NCBI GenBank assembly: GCA_944472135.2
Contig: OX235264.1
Location: forward strand, 118,883,809 to 118,947,808
Source: Trichobilharzia regenti
Taxonomy: Eukaryota > Platyhelminthes > Trematoda > Strigeidida > Schistosomatidae
Length of the DNA stretch: 64,000 nt
Direction of reading: 5' to 3'
A model generated the notes under the pieces. It was not told the origin of the DNA, made no database searches, and saw only the letters and a program-made list of their open reading frames with translations. A program made the position numbers and the translations under genes. Below, piece by piece: positions 33,081-44,520 of the stretch. Every line of letters begins with the position of its first letter. Within the stretch, counting starts at the first letter, position 1.

Positions 33081-33895
33081 CGAGGTTGTGAAATTACACC
33101 GACTGAGATGGTTAGGATATGCGTTAGACATGCTAGTCTAGCCGCCACATTCCTCGACGGCCAATGTTAGCTGACATAGGGTCAGGCTGGAAAAGAACTA
33201 GCGGCGGTCAAACCAAAACATGGCACCAGTCAATGAAATCCACGACAGTTAGTTTAAGTCACGCAGGGAGGTGCAGACTTCCTGGTTGGAGTCCTTGGGA
33301 CGGTGAAAACCAGTGGTTAGAAACAATTGGTGATATGGCTCAAAGTCGTTCTCAATGGCTGGAGGAGATACATCCACTCCTTGTAACTTATGATTTCCAA
33401 TGAAACTATATTGTTCTTCGTTAATACTATTCCTTTGTCTCACATCTCTGTTTATTGTTTCTAATATGCATTTCTTCTACTTTCTTCTCTTGCTTCGTGT
33501 GCTGCAAGGAGTGGAGTGTGGCGACTTGAACTGCTACACATCGGTGCAAAGTTCTATGTCAAAAACAGATTACAGATATAGTGGGTTTGAACCAATGTTA
33601 AGAGGTGTAGATCGTCTGGCTGGGGTCTTCGAGATGCTAATATTCAGTAGCTTGAGAGTGTCGGTGACATACCTCTAAATCACTCTGAATGATACAAATG
33701 CATTTACTCTTTGTAATCCCTCAGATCCACTAAGTCGTCATATTTTCATGTGTCATATTCTTTCTCCGTCACATTTCTGTTTATCATTGTCCTTCCGAAT
33801 GGCTTTTCTCTACTTTTGTATAGTATATGGGGTGTAGCAACTCAAAGTGTTTCACTTCTTTGGGAAGTTTTATGTTGAAACTCAGCCCAGGAATT
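33081..33895 (+). mobile_element. RTE-1 3'-end fragments
   Basis: From 33081 to about 33560 the plus strand follows the RTE-1 C-terminus (LADIGSGWKRTSGGQTKTWH; GRCRLPGW) and 3' UTR to an AAAACAGA tail. From 33561 to 33895 a second, more diverged RTE-1 3' end follows directly. Confidence 0.65.
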
Positions 33896-34189
33896 GTGTG
33901 GGAGTATAATTCATCAATTTGTTTGATGTACCAGGCACTTCCAAATTTAACTCTCTAACAACCTTTTTGTTTATTTTGAGGCAGTCACATAACTTCCTGA
34001 CTTCCATTATGTAGTTCTTGTTCTATTTTAGTGGTAATAATACTTTTATGTCTTCATTTCTGTCTCATGCGTACAGTGTTGAATTAATAGGCAGAGAGAT
34101 TCAGTAACCAACCTTCATATCCACCTAAATATATATTTGTCTTTAGGACTGCTTATTTTATCTCGTCATATTGTATGGTCGTGCATTAA

Positions 34190-34320
34190 GTGAAGTATGC
34201 GCATTTTGATATATGCGAAGAACTTTGCCACTATGGTGGTATGTAATTGTATATTGATTTGTTTATTGCGTATATCACACACAGAGTGTGAAACATCATC
34301 TGGTAAGTAATGCTGTTTCA
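34190..34320 (-). mobile_element. Penelope-like terminal fragment
   Basis: GAACTTTGCCACTATGGTGG and the following ATTTGTTTATT...CACACAGAGTGTGAAA resemble the inverted flank at 59193-59290. Confidence 0.45.
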
Positions 34321-34349
34321 TATCGTGTAATGTATCCAGTAAACCAATT

Positions 34350-34480
34350 CATATGAAGCATAGGGAGATGTCGCGCATCGGTCTAGTCGCTTGACTTTCA
34401 ACCACCGGGTTAACAGATTAGGGCCTTGCTTTTCCTATTGAAGTTCAGGCAGCCAGGTAGTATCACTAACTTTCACACAC
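34350..34480 (+). repeat. Short tRNA-like repeat (unclassified)
   Basis: The layout (GGTCTAGTCGCTTGACTTTC to GCAGCCAGGTAGTATCAC) resembles 60905-61035. Both look like old SINE-type repeats with a tRNA-like head. Weak evidence. Confidence 0.3.
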
Positions 34481-34498
34481 TATTATTTATTACTATTG

Positions 34499-35003
34499 TT
34501 TCCTTTAATTCCTAGAGGAACATATGGCTTCAGCCTCACGTCTCCATTGCGTTCGGTTCTCTGCTAAAGTTTTCACCTGGCTCCAAGTCTGCCCACATGC
34601 TTTCATTTCCTCTTCACATGACCTCCTCCAAGTCACCCTCGAAATGACGACCAACTAACTCGCCGCTTCCCTTTCGGGTTCTACTCGAGCGATGGCCTGG
34701 CGTGTGAATGATGTCACCTGATAGTCTCCTCAGAGTTTGGCCGATCCACCTCCATTTCCTCCTGAATAATTGTTGCACAATTGGTCCCTGGTTGGTTTGC
34801 TCCTAGAGATCCCTATTGTTTACCTTTTCCGGCCATCTGATCTTGAGTATTGAGTGAAGACAACTGTTGATGGTCTGTAGTTTGTTTGAGGTGTTCTTCA
34901 TGACGCGCCATGTCTCTGATGCATAAAGTAGCACTGACTTCACATTAGAGTTGTAAATCTGGATCTTATTTTCATTTTCGTGCTGAGGAGTGCTGTTGAC
35001 CTT
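34499..35003 (-). mobile_element. RTE-2 copy b, identical to copy a over 502 bp
   Basis: Positions 34499-35000 equal 31859-32360 base for base by eye, including the shared stop and frameshift after NNRDL. The copy is truncated at its 5' end (35000) and its 3' AT-rich tail differs in spacing. Confidence 0.85.
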
Positions 35004-35019
35004 TACACATATTGTTAAG

Positions 35020-35240
35020 TGCATAGAATTGCAAGTGGTTTTTGAGTTATTGTTAGATTAATAATTAGACTATCGTAATAGTTAATGTGAGTTGACACTG
35101 TGATAGAATATACTTCCACCTTCGTTAAGTTTATTTTAAATCATATACAGTGGTGCAGTATCTATAAGTTGATGAAGTTTTGAGCACAATTTATTGCCGT
35201 TTGTAATCCTATTCATGTATTCTTACGGCTTCATAATTTG
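35020..35240 (-). mobile_element. Penelope-like terminal fragment, degenerate
   Basis: AAGTTGATGAAGTTTTGAGC and CACAATTTATTG follow the pattern of the Penelope-like end at 56870-56905. Confidence 0.4.
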
Positions 35241-35621
35241 CTCTATATTATTTTTTTCCTCATCCCCTTGTTATTTATTGAGTAATTTCCCATATCTCCG
35301 GTATGGGCCTTGCATCATTTTGAATGCAATTATTTTTGCGTAGCATCGTAATAGTTAGTTTGTTAGTTAGTCTTTCTATAATTTTAGGGTTATGAGATTA
35401 GAAGTCATTTATACCGTACTGGGGTATGAGCCACACGTGATGCGCAGAGGTGCTAATGATATTCCTCAGCTGCTCAGGTTGAAGTAGGAAGTAGTATGTT
35501 TATGCTAGTTATCTGTTTCGCTAAATAATTGCAAGCCACTTACAGTGCTGAGGTTTTTATTTTATGTGTCTTACGGACTTCATAACTTTCATTCTGTCTC
35601 CGATGTTTTTTTAATACCTTT
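35241..35621. other. Intron sequence without recognised repeats
   Basis: No motif recognised. Confidence 0.3.
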
Positions 35622-35868
35622 TCATTCCCAGTAGAACATAGGGTGCCTTCAAATTGGCGCTCTGAAATTTTTGTAGCAGTGGTGTTTATTATTTTTACGG
35701 GGTGGGGTTGCTAGCCTCATGGCCAACCTTCGGTATTTACCAGTCTTACTGGTTTAGGGAGGTAAAGGAGTGTTTCGATTGGGAATCAAACCCCGAACTA
35801 CATGAGGCGTGGTTGGCGAAGATTCTACCTCTGTGCCATCGACGTCTCCCATGTTAGGCGGTATAATG
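35622..35868 (-). repeat. SINE type B
   Basis: In the minus sense: a degenerate tRNA-like head (GGTTTGATTCCC-type B box), a body with GAGGCTAGCAACCCCACCCC, and a tail CCCTATGTTCTACTGGGAAT that resembles the RTE-2 3' end. Confidence 0.65.
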
Positions 35869-36190
35869 TGGTGAGCGATATTGAGGTCATGAGTAATGTT
35901 GAGTAAGGAGAACAAGTCAATCTATGAGTTTGTGAAGCTACGTAGATTAAAATGACTAAGACACGCGTTGTGCGAGTCGAGCCACTCTTTTGTCGTTAAC
36001 TGACATTGGAATAGGTTGGAAAAGAGTTAGGGGTGTTCGAACTGAAGCTGGCCCTCAGTCCATGAAATCTTTGGTGATTAGTCTGAACCACTTAGGGAGG
36101 TGTAGACTGTCTAGTTAGGAACTGCAGCAGGGTGCTAAGAACCAGTAGCTCTTGACTATTAGTGCTGTGTCTCAAAATAGTTCGGGTTCG
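35853..36190 (+). mobile_element. RTE-1 C-terminal fragment, degenerate
   Basis: The plus strand follows the RTE-1 3' coding end (GGCGGTATAATGTGGTGAGC; TTGGAAAAGAGTTAGGGGTG; TTAGGGAGGTGTAGACTG) with many changes. Confidence 0.5.
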
Positions 36191-36223
36191 ATTCCCGACC
36201 GGTATACTCCTAAACCCCCCCTT

Positions 36224-36478
36224 TTTTATTCTTTTACTTTCCCAATTGGAACATAGGACTTCAAGCTGAAGCTTGGCAATTTCGGTAGCAGTGGTTTTCT
36301 ATTTTTACGGGATGGGGTTACTAGCCCCATGGCCAACCTTCCCTCTTTATCATTCTTATTACTGGTTTAGCGAGGTAAATGAGTGAGTCTGTGGCTGTGG
36401 ATCGAACCTCGAACCACATGAGGCATGATTGGGAAGCATTTTTCCGCTGTGTCACCGACGCGGCGAACCTCCCTTAGC
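36224..36478 (-). repeat. SINE type B
   Basis: Same layout as 35622-35868, with GGGGCTAGTAACCCCATCCC in the minus sense and an A-rich 3' tail. Confidence 0.65.
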
Positions 36479-36879
36479 TAGTAGTAAATCTGGTAAACGG
36501 GGTAGGTTGGACGTCAAACTAGAAGCACCACCCCATAAAATCACAACGCCACCGCTACTGAGATTTCAGAGCTCAAGCTTGGAGTCCTGTGTTTGACTCG
36601 GGAAGGAATGGGAAAGGCAAAGGAATGGGAAAAAGGGTTACATAAAATTATGCTTCACGATGTTTAGAAGGTTGAGTTACCTATCCCATTATTATAGGTT
36701 GGTTATGTTTTCTTTGAGTTATGTCATTCATTTTACCTGTGTTAATATTCCCCAGCGTTGTTTTTTTATTTGGTGGTACATGAAGTGATAACAACCAGTG
36801 ATGTCCGTCAGGAGGAAGCCCACTGCCCCCATTTCTGGTTAATTTCATCATAGATGTACTCGTGGAATCGCTACTACTA
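36479..36879. other. Unassigned intron sequence
   Basis: A part near 36540-36620 (CAAGCTTGGAGTCCTGTG) recalls the SINE type B tail region. Otherwise nothing is recognised. Confidence 0.3.
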
Positions 36880-37537
36880 TACTGAATTCAGGAACTTCGT
36901 GATTGACTTGTTACCATCAGGGAATAATCTGGTTGACTTAGAATATGCAAATGATGTAGTCCTCCTTCCTATGTGAGGGTGCCGACAAAATGCAGAGTCG
37001 TCTGGGCATCTCGAGCAGTGAACTTCGAATATTTGTCATGTAATTCGTTTCTGTCAAATGTAAGATGATGCCCAAAGACTAGACTACATTCACTCCTACT
37101 TTAAAGATAGGAAGTGAAGTGGTAGAGCTTGTTGATAAGTTCACTTACTTTCAGGAAGTTGCATCATCCCCAATAGTAGACTGATTGCTTAGGAAATCTC
37201 ACCATAGATACAAAAAACTAACATTTGGTGCAGACGTGATATCAGGCTGTCGATCATAGGAAGAGCGGAATCCACAATAGTTTGCTTCTTCATACTTTAT
37301 AGCTGTGAGTAAGATATGATTATCGAAAGTGGAAGACGTGAAAAGCCCGACTAGTTGTCTTTGATAATAGGTGTCTACGTTCTACCTCGCGTGTGTGTTA
37401 GGTAGTGGGTATAATGCGGGTCAGTAATATTGAGGTTAAGCGTCGGTCGAGCGGTAGATTGAGGTAAAATCAATCGATGAGGTTGTGAAGTTACACCGAT
37501 TGAGAGGGTTGGGACATGTGTTACGCAAGCCTAGCCA
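36880..37537 (+). mobile_element. Older RTE-1 copy, first part
   Basis: Degenerate plus-strand RTE-1 coding sequence (TTGACTTGTTACCATCAGGG; GTTGACTTAGAATATGCAAA) runs up to KLHRLRGLGHVLRKPS, where a younger RTE-1 copy interrupts it. It resumes at 38615. Confidence 0.65.
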
Positions 37538-38614
37538 GGCTTGTAATGACTTGGCGTGTAATGACTTAGGAATCGACTTGTTACCAGGAAATAGTCTTAT
37601 GGACTTAGAATATGCAGATGACATAGTCCTGTTAGGGGAAGATGCTGACAAAATGCAGAGTCTTCTGAACACCTTGAGCAGCAATCTCCGTATGTTTAGC
37701 ATGCGATTCGCCCCTACAAAATGTAAGATGCTGCTACAGGACTGGACCACGTCAACTCCTAACTTAGTGATAGGGAGTGAAGTGATAGAACATGTCGACC
37801 ACTTCACCTATTTGGGAAGTTGTATTAGCACCAACGGACTGATTGGCGATGAAATCTCAGCACGGATCCGAAAAGCTCGAGCTGCTTTCGCTGACTTACA
37901 CCATCTCTGGCGTAGGCGTGACATCCGGTTATCAACCAAGGGACGTGTGTACTGCTCAGCAGTTCGCTCCGTCCTTGTCTGTGGCTCTGAAACATGGCCA
38001 ATACGAGTTGAAGACATGAAAAGGTTGACTGCTTTCGATCATAGATGTCTGCGATCTCTGTCTCACGTTAGGTGGTATAATAAGGTAAGTAATGTTGACG
38101 TTAGGCGTAGAGTGTTGGGCAAAGAGGGAAAATCAATCGACGAGGCTATAAAGTTACATAGACTGAGATGGCTAGGTCACGTGCTGCGCATGCCTAACCA
38201 CCGCCTCCCCCGACGGGCATTGCTAGCTGATATAGGTGAAGGTTGGAAAAGAGCCAGTGGTGACCAAACAAAAACATGGCCTCATCAATCCATGAAATCC
38301 TTGACAGTTAAACTGAGTCAGGTAGGGAGATGCTGCACCGGGTTGGGGCCCTCGGGACTCTAGGAACCAATGGCTGGAGACAATAGGTGACATGGCTCAA
38401 AATCGTTGTCAATGGCCAGCGCAGATGTATTCAGTCTCTGTAATCTTTCATATTCCTTTCTACCATTACCCATTCTGTTCCTCTCTTATACTTTTCAAAC
38501 TCTATTGATTCTCTTCACTCATCTTCTTGTCTACCTCTGTGTGCTATTTGGAACGTGGCAACTGGAACTGCTGCACTTCGGTGCCAAGTTCTATGTTGAA
38601 TCCAGACAGACAGA
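37538..38614 (+). mobile_element. Younger RTE-1 copy inserted in an older one, 12-bp target duplication
   Basis: CAAGCCTAGCCA at 37526-37537 and 38615-38626 flanks this 1077-bp copy. The frame is open from LGIDLLPGNSLMDLEYADD through CSAVRSVLVCGSETW to [19 protein letters not shown] and ends at 38363. The first residues of the frame (from 37485) belong to the older copy and are fused in frame by chance. Tail GACAGACAGAC. Confidence 0.85.
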
Positions 38615-38990
38615 CAAGCCTAGCCATCACCTTCCTCGACGGGTAACCTAAGCTAACTGACATCGGATTAAGTTGGAAAAAAGCTACAAGATGGTGGTCA
38701 AATGAAAACATGACTTCGTCAGTCAATCAAATCCATTACAGTTCGCGTAAACCAACTAGCCAGCCAGGTAGAGTGGTGTAGACTGTTTAACTGACTTATT
38801 GGGTTCTTTGGGATGGTATAAACCAGTGTAGGCTGGAGACAGTTGGTGATATGGCTTAAAATTGTCCTCAATGGCTGGTGCAGATGATTTCACCTTTATG
38901 TGACTTGTCATATCCCCTAATAAAACTTTATTGTTCTTCCATATTACTATTCTTTTTCCGTTACTCACTCTTCTGTTTAATATATAAATA
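38615..38990 (+). mobile_element. Older RTE-1 copy, second part
   Basis: RTE-1 C-terminal sequence continues (CTTCCTCGACGGGTAACCTA; GGAAAAAAGCTACAAGATGG) into a degenerate 3' UTR. Confidence 0.6.
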
Positions 38991-39009
38991 TATATATTAG
39001 TTGGTGGAT

Positions 39010-39185
39010 TTCATCATGAGCTGGAATTGGTTAGAGAACCATTGGAAAACCACATGGGAGTACTGGACAGCTGTTTCGTCAATCTATTTTGTGACTCCAG
39101 CAGTACGCACCCATCACCAGGGTTCGAACCCAGGACCTACTGGTTACAAGGCGAGCTCGTAGACAATTAAGCCCTACAAAAACCA
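39010..39185 (-). repeat. Sm-alpha-like repeat
   Basis: In the minus sense it has a tRNA-like B box (GGTTCGAACCCTGGTGATGG), then GTACTGCTGGAGTCACAAAA and GACGAAACAGCTGTCCAGTA, the layout of schistosome Sm-alpha hammerhead repeats. The 5' core box (CTGCTGGAG for CTGATGAG) is degraded. Confidence 0.55.
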
Positions 39186-39209
39186 ATACTGGAAAAAATA
39201 TATCTTTTG

Positions 39210-39335
39210 AATCCCTCCTTGATCTCTCCTCTTGGTTTGTTTACTATATGGAGGGAGAGTCGCAACTTAAGCTGTTCAATTTCTGGTCTATTTTTTCTAT
39301 GTTGAAACTAGTCAGTCTGTCAGTCGGTTTTTCCG
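39210..39335 (+). mobile_element. RTE-1 3'-tail fragment
   Basis: The plus strand matches the RTE-1 3' UTR end (GGAGGGAGAGTCGCAACTTA to CTATGTTGAAACTAGTCAGT). Confidence 0.45.
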
Positions 39336-40244
39336 TAGTGCTTTAAAATGTACTGACTTGAATGACGGAGCTCTCTTTTTAAAATAAAGTTTTATAGACG
39401 TTGGAGCATACCAGAAATGCGAAGTTAAATCTAAACAATATGATATATATATATATTTCTGTGTGAACAAGTAGTTACCGATATGTCGCTGATTGTCATT
39501 TATAAGATAACTTTTATTGTATGTGTATTCGTTTATGTATTGTCAACGAAGACACATGTCAGTCATGTGGTAACCTGCCGCCTCCTCATCTTCTTTGTTC
39601 ATGATTTAATTATTAATTGATCCTTTGAATTAATTGATGTATTTCTAAGCAAATGTGCGTGTATTCAAACTGTTACCATCGTTATTGTCGGTCTCTTAAT
39701 AATAATAATATACCTTTTTATTTGTTAACTGGGCAATTTATAGCTGTTATCTTGATGTACTGGTCAGGCTTGGGTGTGGCAACGACCCAAGGAGGTATAC
39801 TGGCTGAAATATTCTTGATGTTTGTTTCATTGTTGAAAGGTCGTTTGGATAGTAGTTAAAATCGTAGGACAATTAGTCACTCCCACTATGTTGGGAGTAT
39901 GAGCTTGATGTTGTACTGATAGTGAATAGGGATGTGTAATAGCACGGCAGCTATACTGCCTCTTCACTCTGCAGGGCAAGGATTAGATGGAGTTGACCTT
40001 GAAAATTGCACATCCTGACTTACCTTGAAGCGGTCTGTAGCTGGTATTAAGATCTTCATATAGATACAAAACCAGAAATCAATTCAAAGAGGCTGTGTGT
40101 ATGTGACCGACCTCAGGTAGTCGTTTCCATAGGCTTTGAGGTCATGCAACACAAATTTCAGGACAAAATCAACTTCTACGATGGTTTAGTCAGTCGAGAA
40201 TTGATAACCAACCGCACCTTTTCACAAGCAGACAAGATTTTCTC
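39336..40244. other. Intron sequence without recognised repeats
   Basis: No family recognised; contains short (TA)n and (AAT)n runs. The 68-codon frame at 39653 is unsupported. Confidence 0.35.
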
Positions 40245-40330
40245 GGGGCTTTATGGAATGTGGTAACTTGAATGGGTGCACTTTTGTGCGAAGGTCTACG
40301 TTGAGAACTTCGTTAGTCAGTCAGGCGACT
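40245..40330 (+). mobile_element. RTE-1 3'-tail fragment
   Basis: GAATGTGGTAACTTGAATGG followed by TGTGCGAAGGTCTACGTTGA is a diverged RTE-1 3' end. Confidence 0.4.
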
Positions 40331-40494
40331 GCTGGTATGATGTCTGACTATGAGGAATTCAACAAACTCTTTTGTAATCCATTCGAAGACACCTCCACAG
40401 TTTATACTGAGGTAGTTTATGTGAATATATATTGTCAGGGATTTCTTTCTGAAAGTCACAGTTTGCCCATGATGATCATGGGAATTGTTTATTA

Positions 40495-41640
40495 TTATTA
40501 TTATTCCCTTGGGTTCCCAGTGAAACATAGGTAGGACTTCAACTGCACATCTCCACTTTTTCGTATTCTTTGCAATCCTCTTCAGCTGGCCCCATGATTA
40601 TTCATACGTTCTTACCTCCCCCTCACACGATTATCTCCACGTCACACTCGGACGCTCAACTCGTTGTTTACCACTCGATTGATGGCTTGGCGCGAGATTT
40701 TACCTACCGGTTTCCTTAGCATGTGCCAATGCTATCTCCATTTGGCATATTTTATGGGCTATAGATGGTTGTTTGATTCGTCGTCAGATTTTTTTTGTTG
40801 CTAATTCTTTGTGGCTGGCCATTTGATCTTCAGTATGGAGCCAGCCAGCCAGCCAGCGAAGGTGGCAGCTGTTGATAAAAGTCTGCAGTCTGTTTTTGGA
40901 AATGCCTTTCATAATGCTGCGAGTTTCCGACCCCCGTATAGGAGAACTAACTGACTTACCACTGGCGTTGTAAATCTGAATCTTGTTCTTCATGCTGAGG
41001 CGCGGTGTGCAGAAGATTTCCAAAATGGTTTCAGGTTGATGAAGGCGTATCTTGCCTTTTCTATTCCCCGGCTGCCTTTGACATCTTCATCTGTTCGGCT
41101 GGCCTGTGGTTGAAATGATGCTTCCTAGATAAATGAAGGTAGGAACCTCTTTCAAGCTTCTCCCATTGATAGTGATTGGGGCTGCTGATTGTTGTTGTTC
41201 GTTGGTTATCTGCATCACCTCCATCTTCTCTACGTTTACTTGAATTTTTGTCTTTACTGCTTCGCATATCAACTTGTTGGTTTCCATCTGTAAGTCTTCG
41301 AGTCAGTGAAGTCTAGTTCTTTTAGAGTCGTTTTATTATCGATCCAACGTATTCCTATCTTCTCGCATCTCACTGTTTTGGCGCATAATTCAATTCAAGA
41401 CAATTAGGAGTATCATCGGTTTGTAGTAGTGCGGAGCCGCCTTGTCTTACTCCTGTCTTTACTTTAAAGGCTTCGGTGAGATTTCCCGGCTTTCGCCTCG
41501 GCAAATCACAGAAATACTTTATAATGATAATCGATTCCACATATTTAGGCAGTTTTGCCAGATAACTTTACGATTAGAACCGTAAGGGATTCTACTGAAA
41601 TAATGTTAATGATGGCTAGGGAGAGAAATTCTGAGTTATT
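40495..41640 (-). mobile_element. RTE-2 copy c
   Basis: The minus strand holds broken RTE-2 coding pieces: INGRSLKEVPTFIYLGSIIS (41061-41287), then TPRLSMKNKIQIYNASGKSV and LQTFINSC (40784-41023), ending in a tail TATGTTTCACTGGGAACCCA. Frames are interrupted repeatedly. A CCAG-type simple repeat has expanded at 40843-40858. Confidence 0.65.
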
Positions 41641-41759
41641 GATGTATATACATTAATGCACAATTATACAATTGAATGAAAGAGAAAGAGAGAAAGCATC
41701 ATTTCTGAAGGTCAATATATATTTAGATAGACAGAAACGTTGGTCACCAAATCTCTACT

Positions 41760-42600
41760 CATACAATCAGCATCACAGCATGGATACAGAAGGCTTGTTT
41801 GGTTGGTATATGCTAACTTACTCTATCTCTGGTGTAGACTTGATATCCAGCCGTCGATCAAACGGCGTGTGTACTGCTCAACAATTCACTGTGTCCTTCT
41901 TTATGGCTGTGGAACAATAGTCATTCAAAGTGGAAGATACGAAAAGTGTGGCTAGCTGTCTTTGATTATAGGTGTCCATGTTCTGTCTCATATGTGTTTT
42001 AGGTAGCAGTATAATAAGAGTGAGTAATATTGAGGTTAGGCGTCGGTCGAGTTGTGGGTAAAAAGGGAAAATCAATCGATGAGATTGTGAAGTTACACCG
42101 ATTGAAAGGGTTAGGTCATGTGTTACACATTCCTAGTCATCGCCTTCGTCGACAGGCAATGTAAGCTAATTGACATCGGATCAGGTTGGAAAAGAGCTAG
42201 CACATGGTGGTCAAAATAAAACATAACAGTTAGTTTAAGCCAAACAGCCAGCCGCGTAGGGAGGTGTTAACTTCCTGACTAGCTGATTGGAGTCCTAGGG
42301 ATATTAAAAACCAATGAAGGCTGCAGATAATTGGTGATATGGCTCAAAATCGTTCTCAATGACTGGCGAAGATGCATTCACTCCTTGTCACTGATAATAT
42401 CCAATAAAACTACATTGTTCTTGGTTATTACTGTTAATTTTGTCTCACACCTATGTTTACTGTCGCTTTTATGTATTTCTTCTACTTTCTTCTGTTGCTT
42501 TGTGTGATACAAGGAGTGGAGTGTGGTGACTTGAACTGCTACACATCGATGCAAAGTTCCATGTTGAAAACAGATAGACAGATAATAATAATAATTATTA
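41760..42600 (+). mobile_element. RTE-1 copy, degenerate
   Basis: Plus-strand RTE-1 sequence runs from the DIQPSIKRRVYCSTIHCVLL region to the 3' UTR and an ACAGATAGACAGATAATAAT tail at about 42590. Confidence 0.6.
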
Positions 42601-42875
42601 TTAGGAAGTTATAAGATATTAGGCAGTTAGTTAATTATACGAATGACGTAATACTTTGTCCTAATAACCTAATAAATTAAATTTTCATTCTTTCCACACT
42701 GAAGACATATTTTTTTGGTATTTATTATGCGTTTGCTCTCATTGAGTTAGTTATACATATGCTAATGTTTATAATTATTATATATTAATAATCAAAGTTC
42801 AATAATTCCAATTAAAAGTTTGGAAAGAAACTTTTTCTGATGTATACCTAAACTCAATCGATAACTGACTGACTG
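42601..42875. other. Unassigned, AT-rich
   Basis: Nothing is recognised except that 42840-42875 (GATAACTGACTGACTG) is likely the tail of the older RTE-1 copy that resumes at 43421. Confidence 0.35.
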
Positions 42876-42887
42876 GTTCCAACATAG

Positions 42888-43420
42888 TCTCTATCTATCT
42901 GTCTGTTTTCGACATAGAACTTTGCACAAATGTGCACCAGTTCAAGTCGCCACACTCCCTCCATGTAGCACACAAAGCAAGAGAAGAAAGTACAAGAAAA
43001 GCATAATAGAGACAGTAAACAGAGGTGTGAGACAAAGGAGGAGTAATAACGAAGAACAAAACAGTTTCATTGGAAATCATAAGTCACAAGGAGTGGATGC
43101 ATCTGCACTGGCCAGCCACTGAGAACGATTTTGTGCCATGTCACCAATTGTTTCCAACCATTGATTTTTACTGTCCCGAGGACCCCAACCAGTCAGGAAG
43201 TCTACACTTTCCTACGTGGATGGCTTAAACTAACTGTTGTAGGTTTCATTGACTGATGAAGCCATGTTTTGGTTTGACCACCGCTAGATAGCTCTTTTCC
43301 AGCCTGACCCTATATCCACTAACATTGCTCGTCGAGGGAGGCGATGGCTTGGCATACGTAACACATGTCCTAACCATCTCAGTCTTTGTAACTTCACGAC
43401 TTCGTCGATTGATTTCCCCT
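42888..43420 (-). mobile_element. RTE-1 copy with 12-bp target duplication, inside another RTE-1
   Basis: GTTCCAACATAG at 42876-42887 and 43421-43432 flanks this 533-bp 3' end. The target is the 3' UTR of an older minus-strand RTE-1 copy. Confidence 0.85.
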
Positions 43421-44035
43421 GTTCCAACATAGAACATAGAACAGAAGTAGAGGAGCTTAATTTGCCACTCTCTATCCATGTAGCACACAGACCAAGACAA
43501 TAGAGTAAAGAGAGGGAGATGGGCGATAAACACACGTGTGAATGAGGGAAAAGAAATAATAATATGGAAGAACAACAGAGTTTTATTGGATACAACAAAT
43601 TACAAAGAGTGAATGCATCTTCGGGAGCCATCACCGAGAACGCCAATTTTGAGCCATATCATCCACCAATTGTCTCCAGCCTTCACTTAGTCTTACAATC
43701 TCGAGGACACCAACCAGTCAGCCAGTCTACACCTCCCTAAGTGGTTGGCTGGCCTAAATTAACTGTAATGCCCGTGATTGACTGATGAAGCCATGTCTTT
43801 AATTTGAACACCATGTGCTAGCTCTTTTCCAACTTAATCTTATGTCGGTTAACAGATGTCGTTGAAGAAGGCGATGTCTTGGCGTGTGCAGCACATTTCG
43901 TAGGTATAGTCTATCGATGTAGTCTCACAACCCCATCAATAGACTCAGTCCTTTACTTAACACTGTATCCCTAACCTCAGTATTATTTACCATGTTGCAC
44001 TGCCTCACACATAAGATAGATTTCTTCACGAATCG
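43421..44035 (-). mobile_element. Older RTE-1 copy
   Basis: The minus strand follows the RTE-1 3' UTR and C-terminal coding region with many changes, up to about 44035. Confidence 0.6.
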
Positions 44036-44520
44036 TATAGTGGTCACATTATAGTTTAAGTCGCTCACAACATGTCGGAGTCGGGGTTAGGGTTCTGATG
44101 GCGCCGGTGTACTCATGGTGAATAGGGATATAATGGCAGTAAATTGTTTCCCTTGAATTTCGAACTGTTATCCGTCGATGTCTTCATACATTTATTCCCC
44201 GCTATGCATTTGAATAAAGCGAGAATAAAAGTTTGTGTAGAATAAAATGGTACCACCATTGTTTATTTCGTTGGCTTCTCATTAGCTGCTTAGAGCCTCA
44301 AGATATTATTAAATTTGTTTACAGAAACAATATCAACATACTGAGAGAGTTTAGACTTAAACGAAAAATCAGTGCATGCATACAGTGGTAATAATAATGA
44401 TAGTCACTTTATTCTAAACAATAGTAACCATGCAGAATGAAATTTTCAGCGCCAAGAATTACGTAATCGAATAAAAGACAGAATAAAGACATACAGTTGT
44501 TACTAGGGCAAGGAAAGACT
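44036..44520. other. Intron sequence without recognised repeats
   Basis: No motif recognised. Confidence 0.3.

Noticed and set aside
39653..39859. 68-codon frame with hydrophobic residues
   Set aside because: It has no family feature and lies in AT-rich intron sequence where such frames arise by chance.
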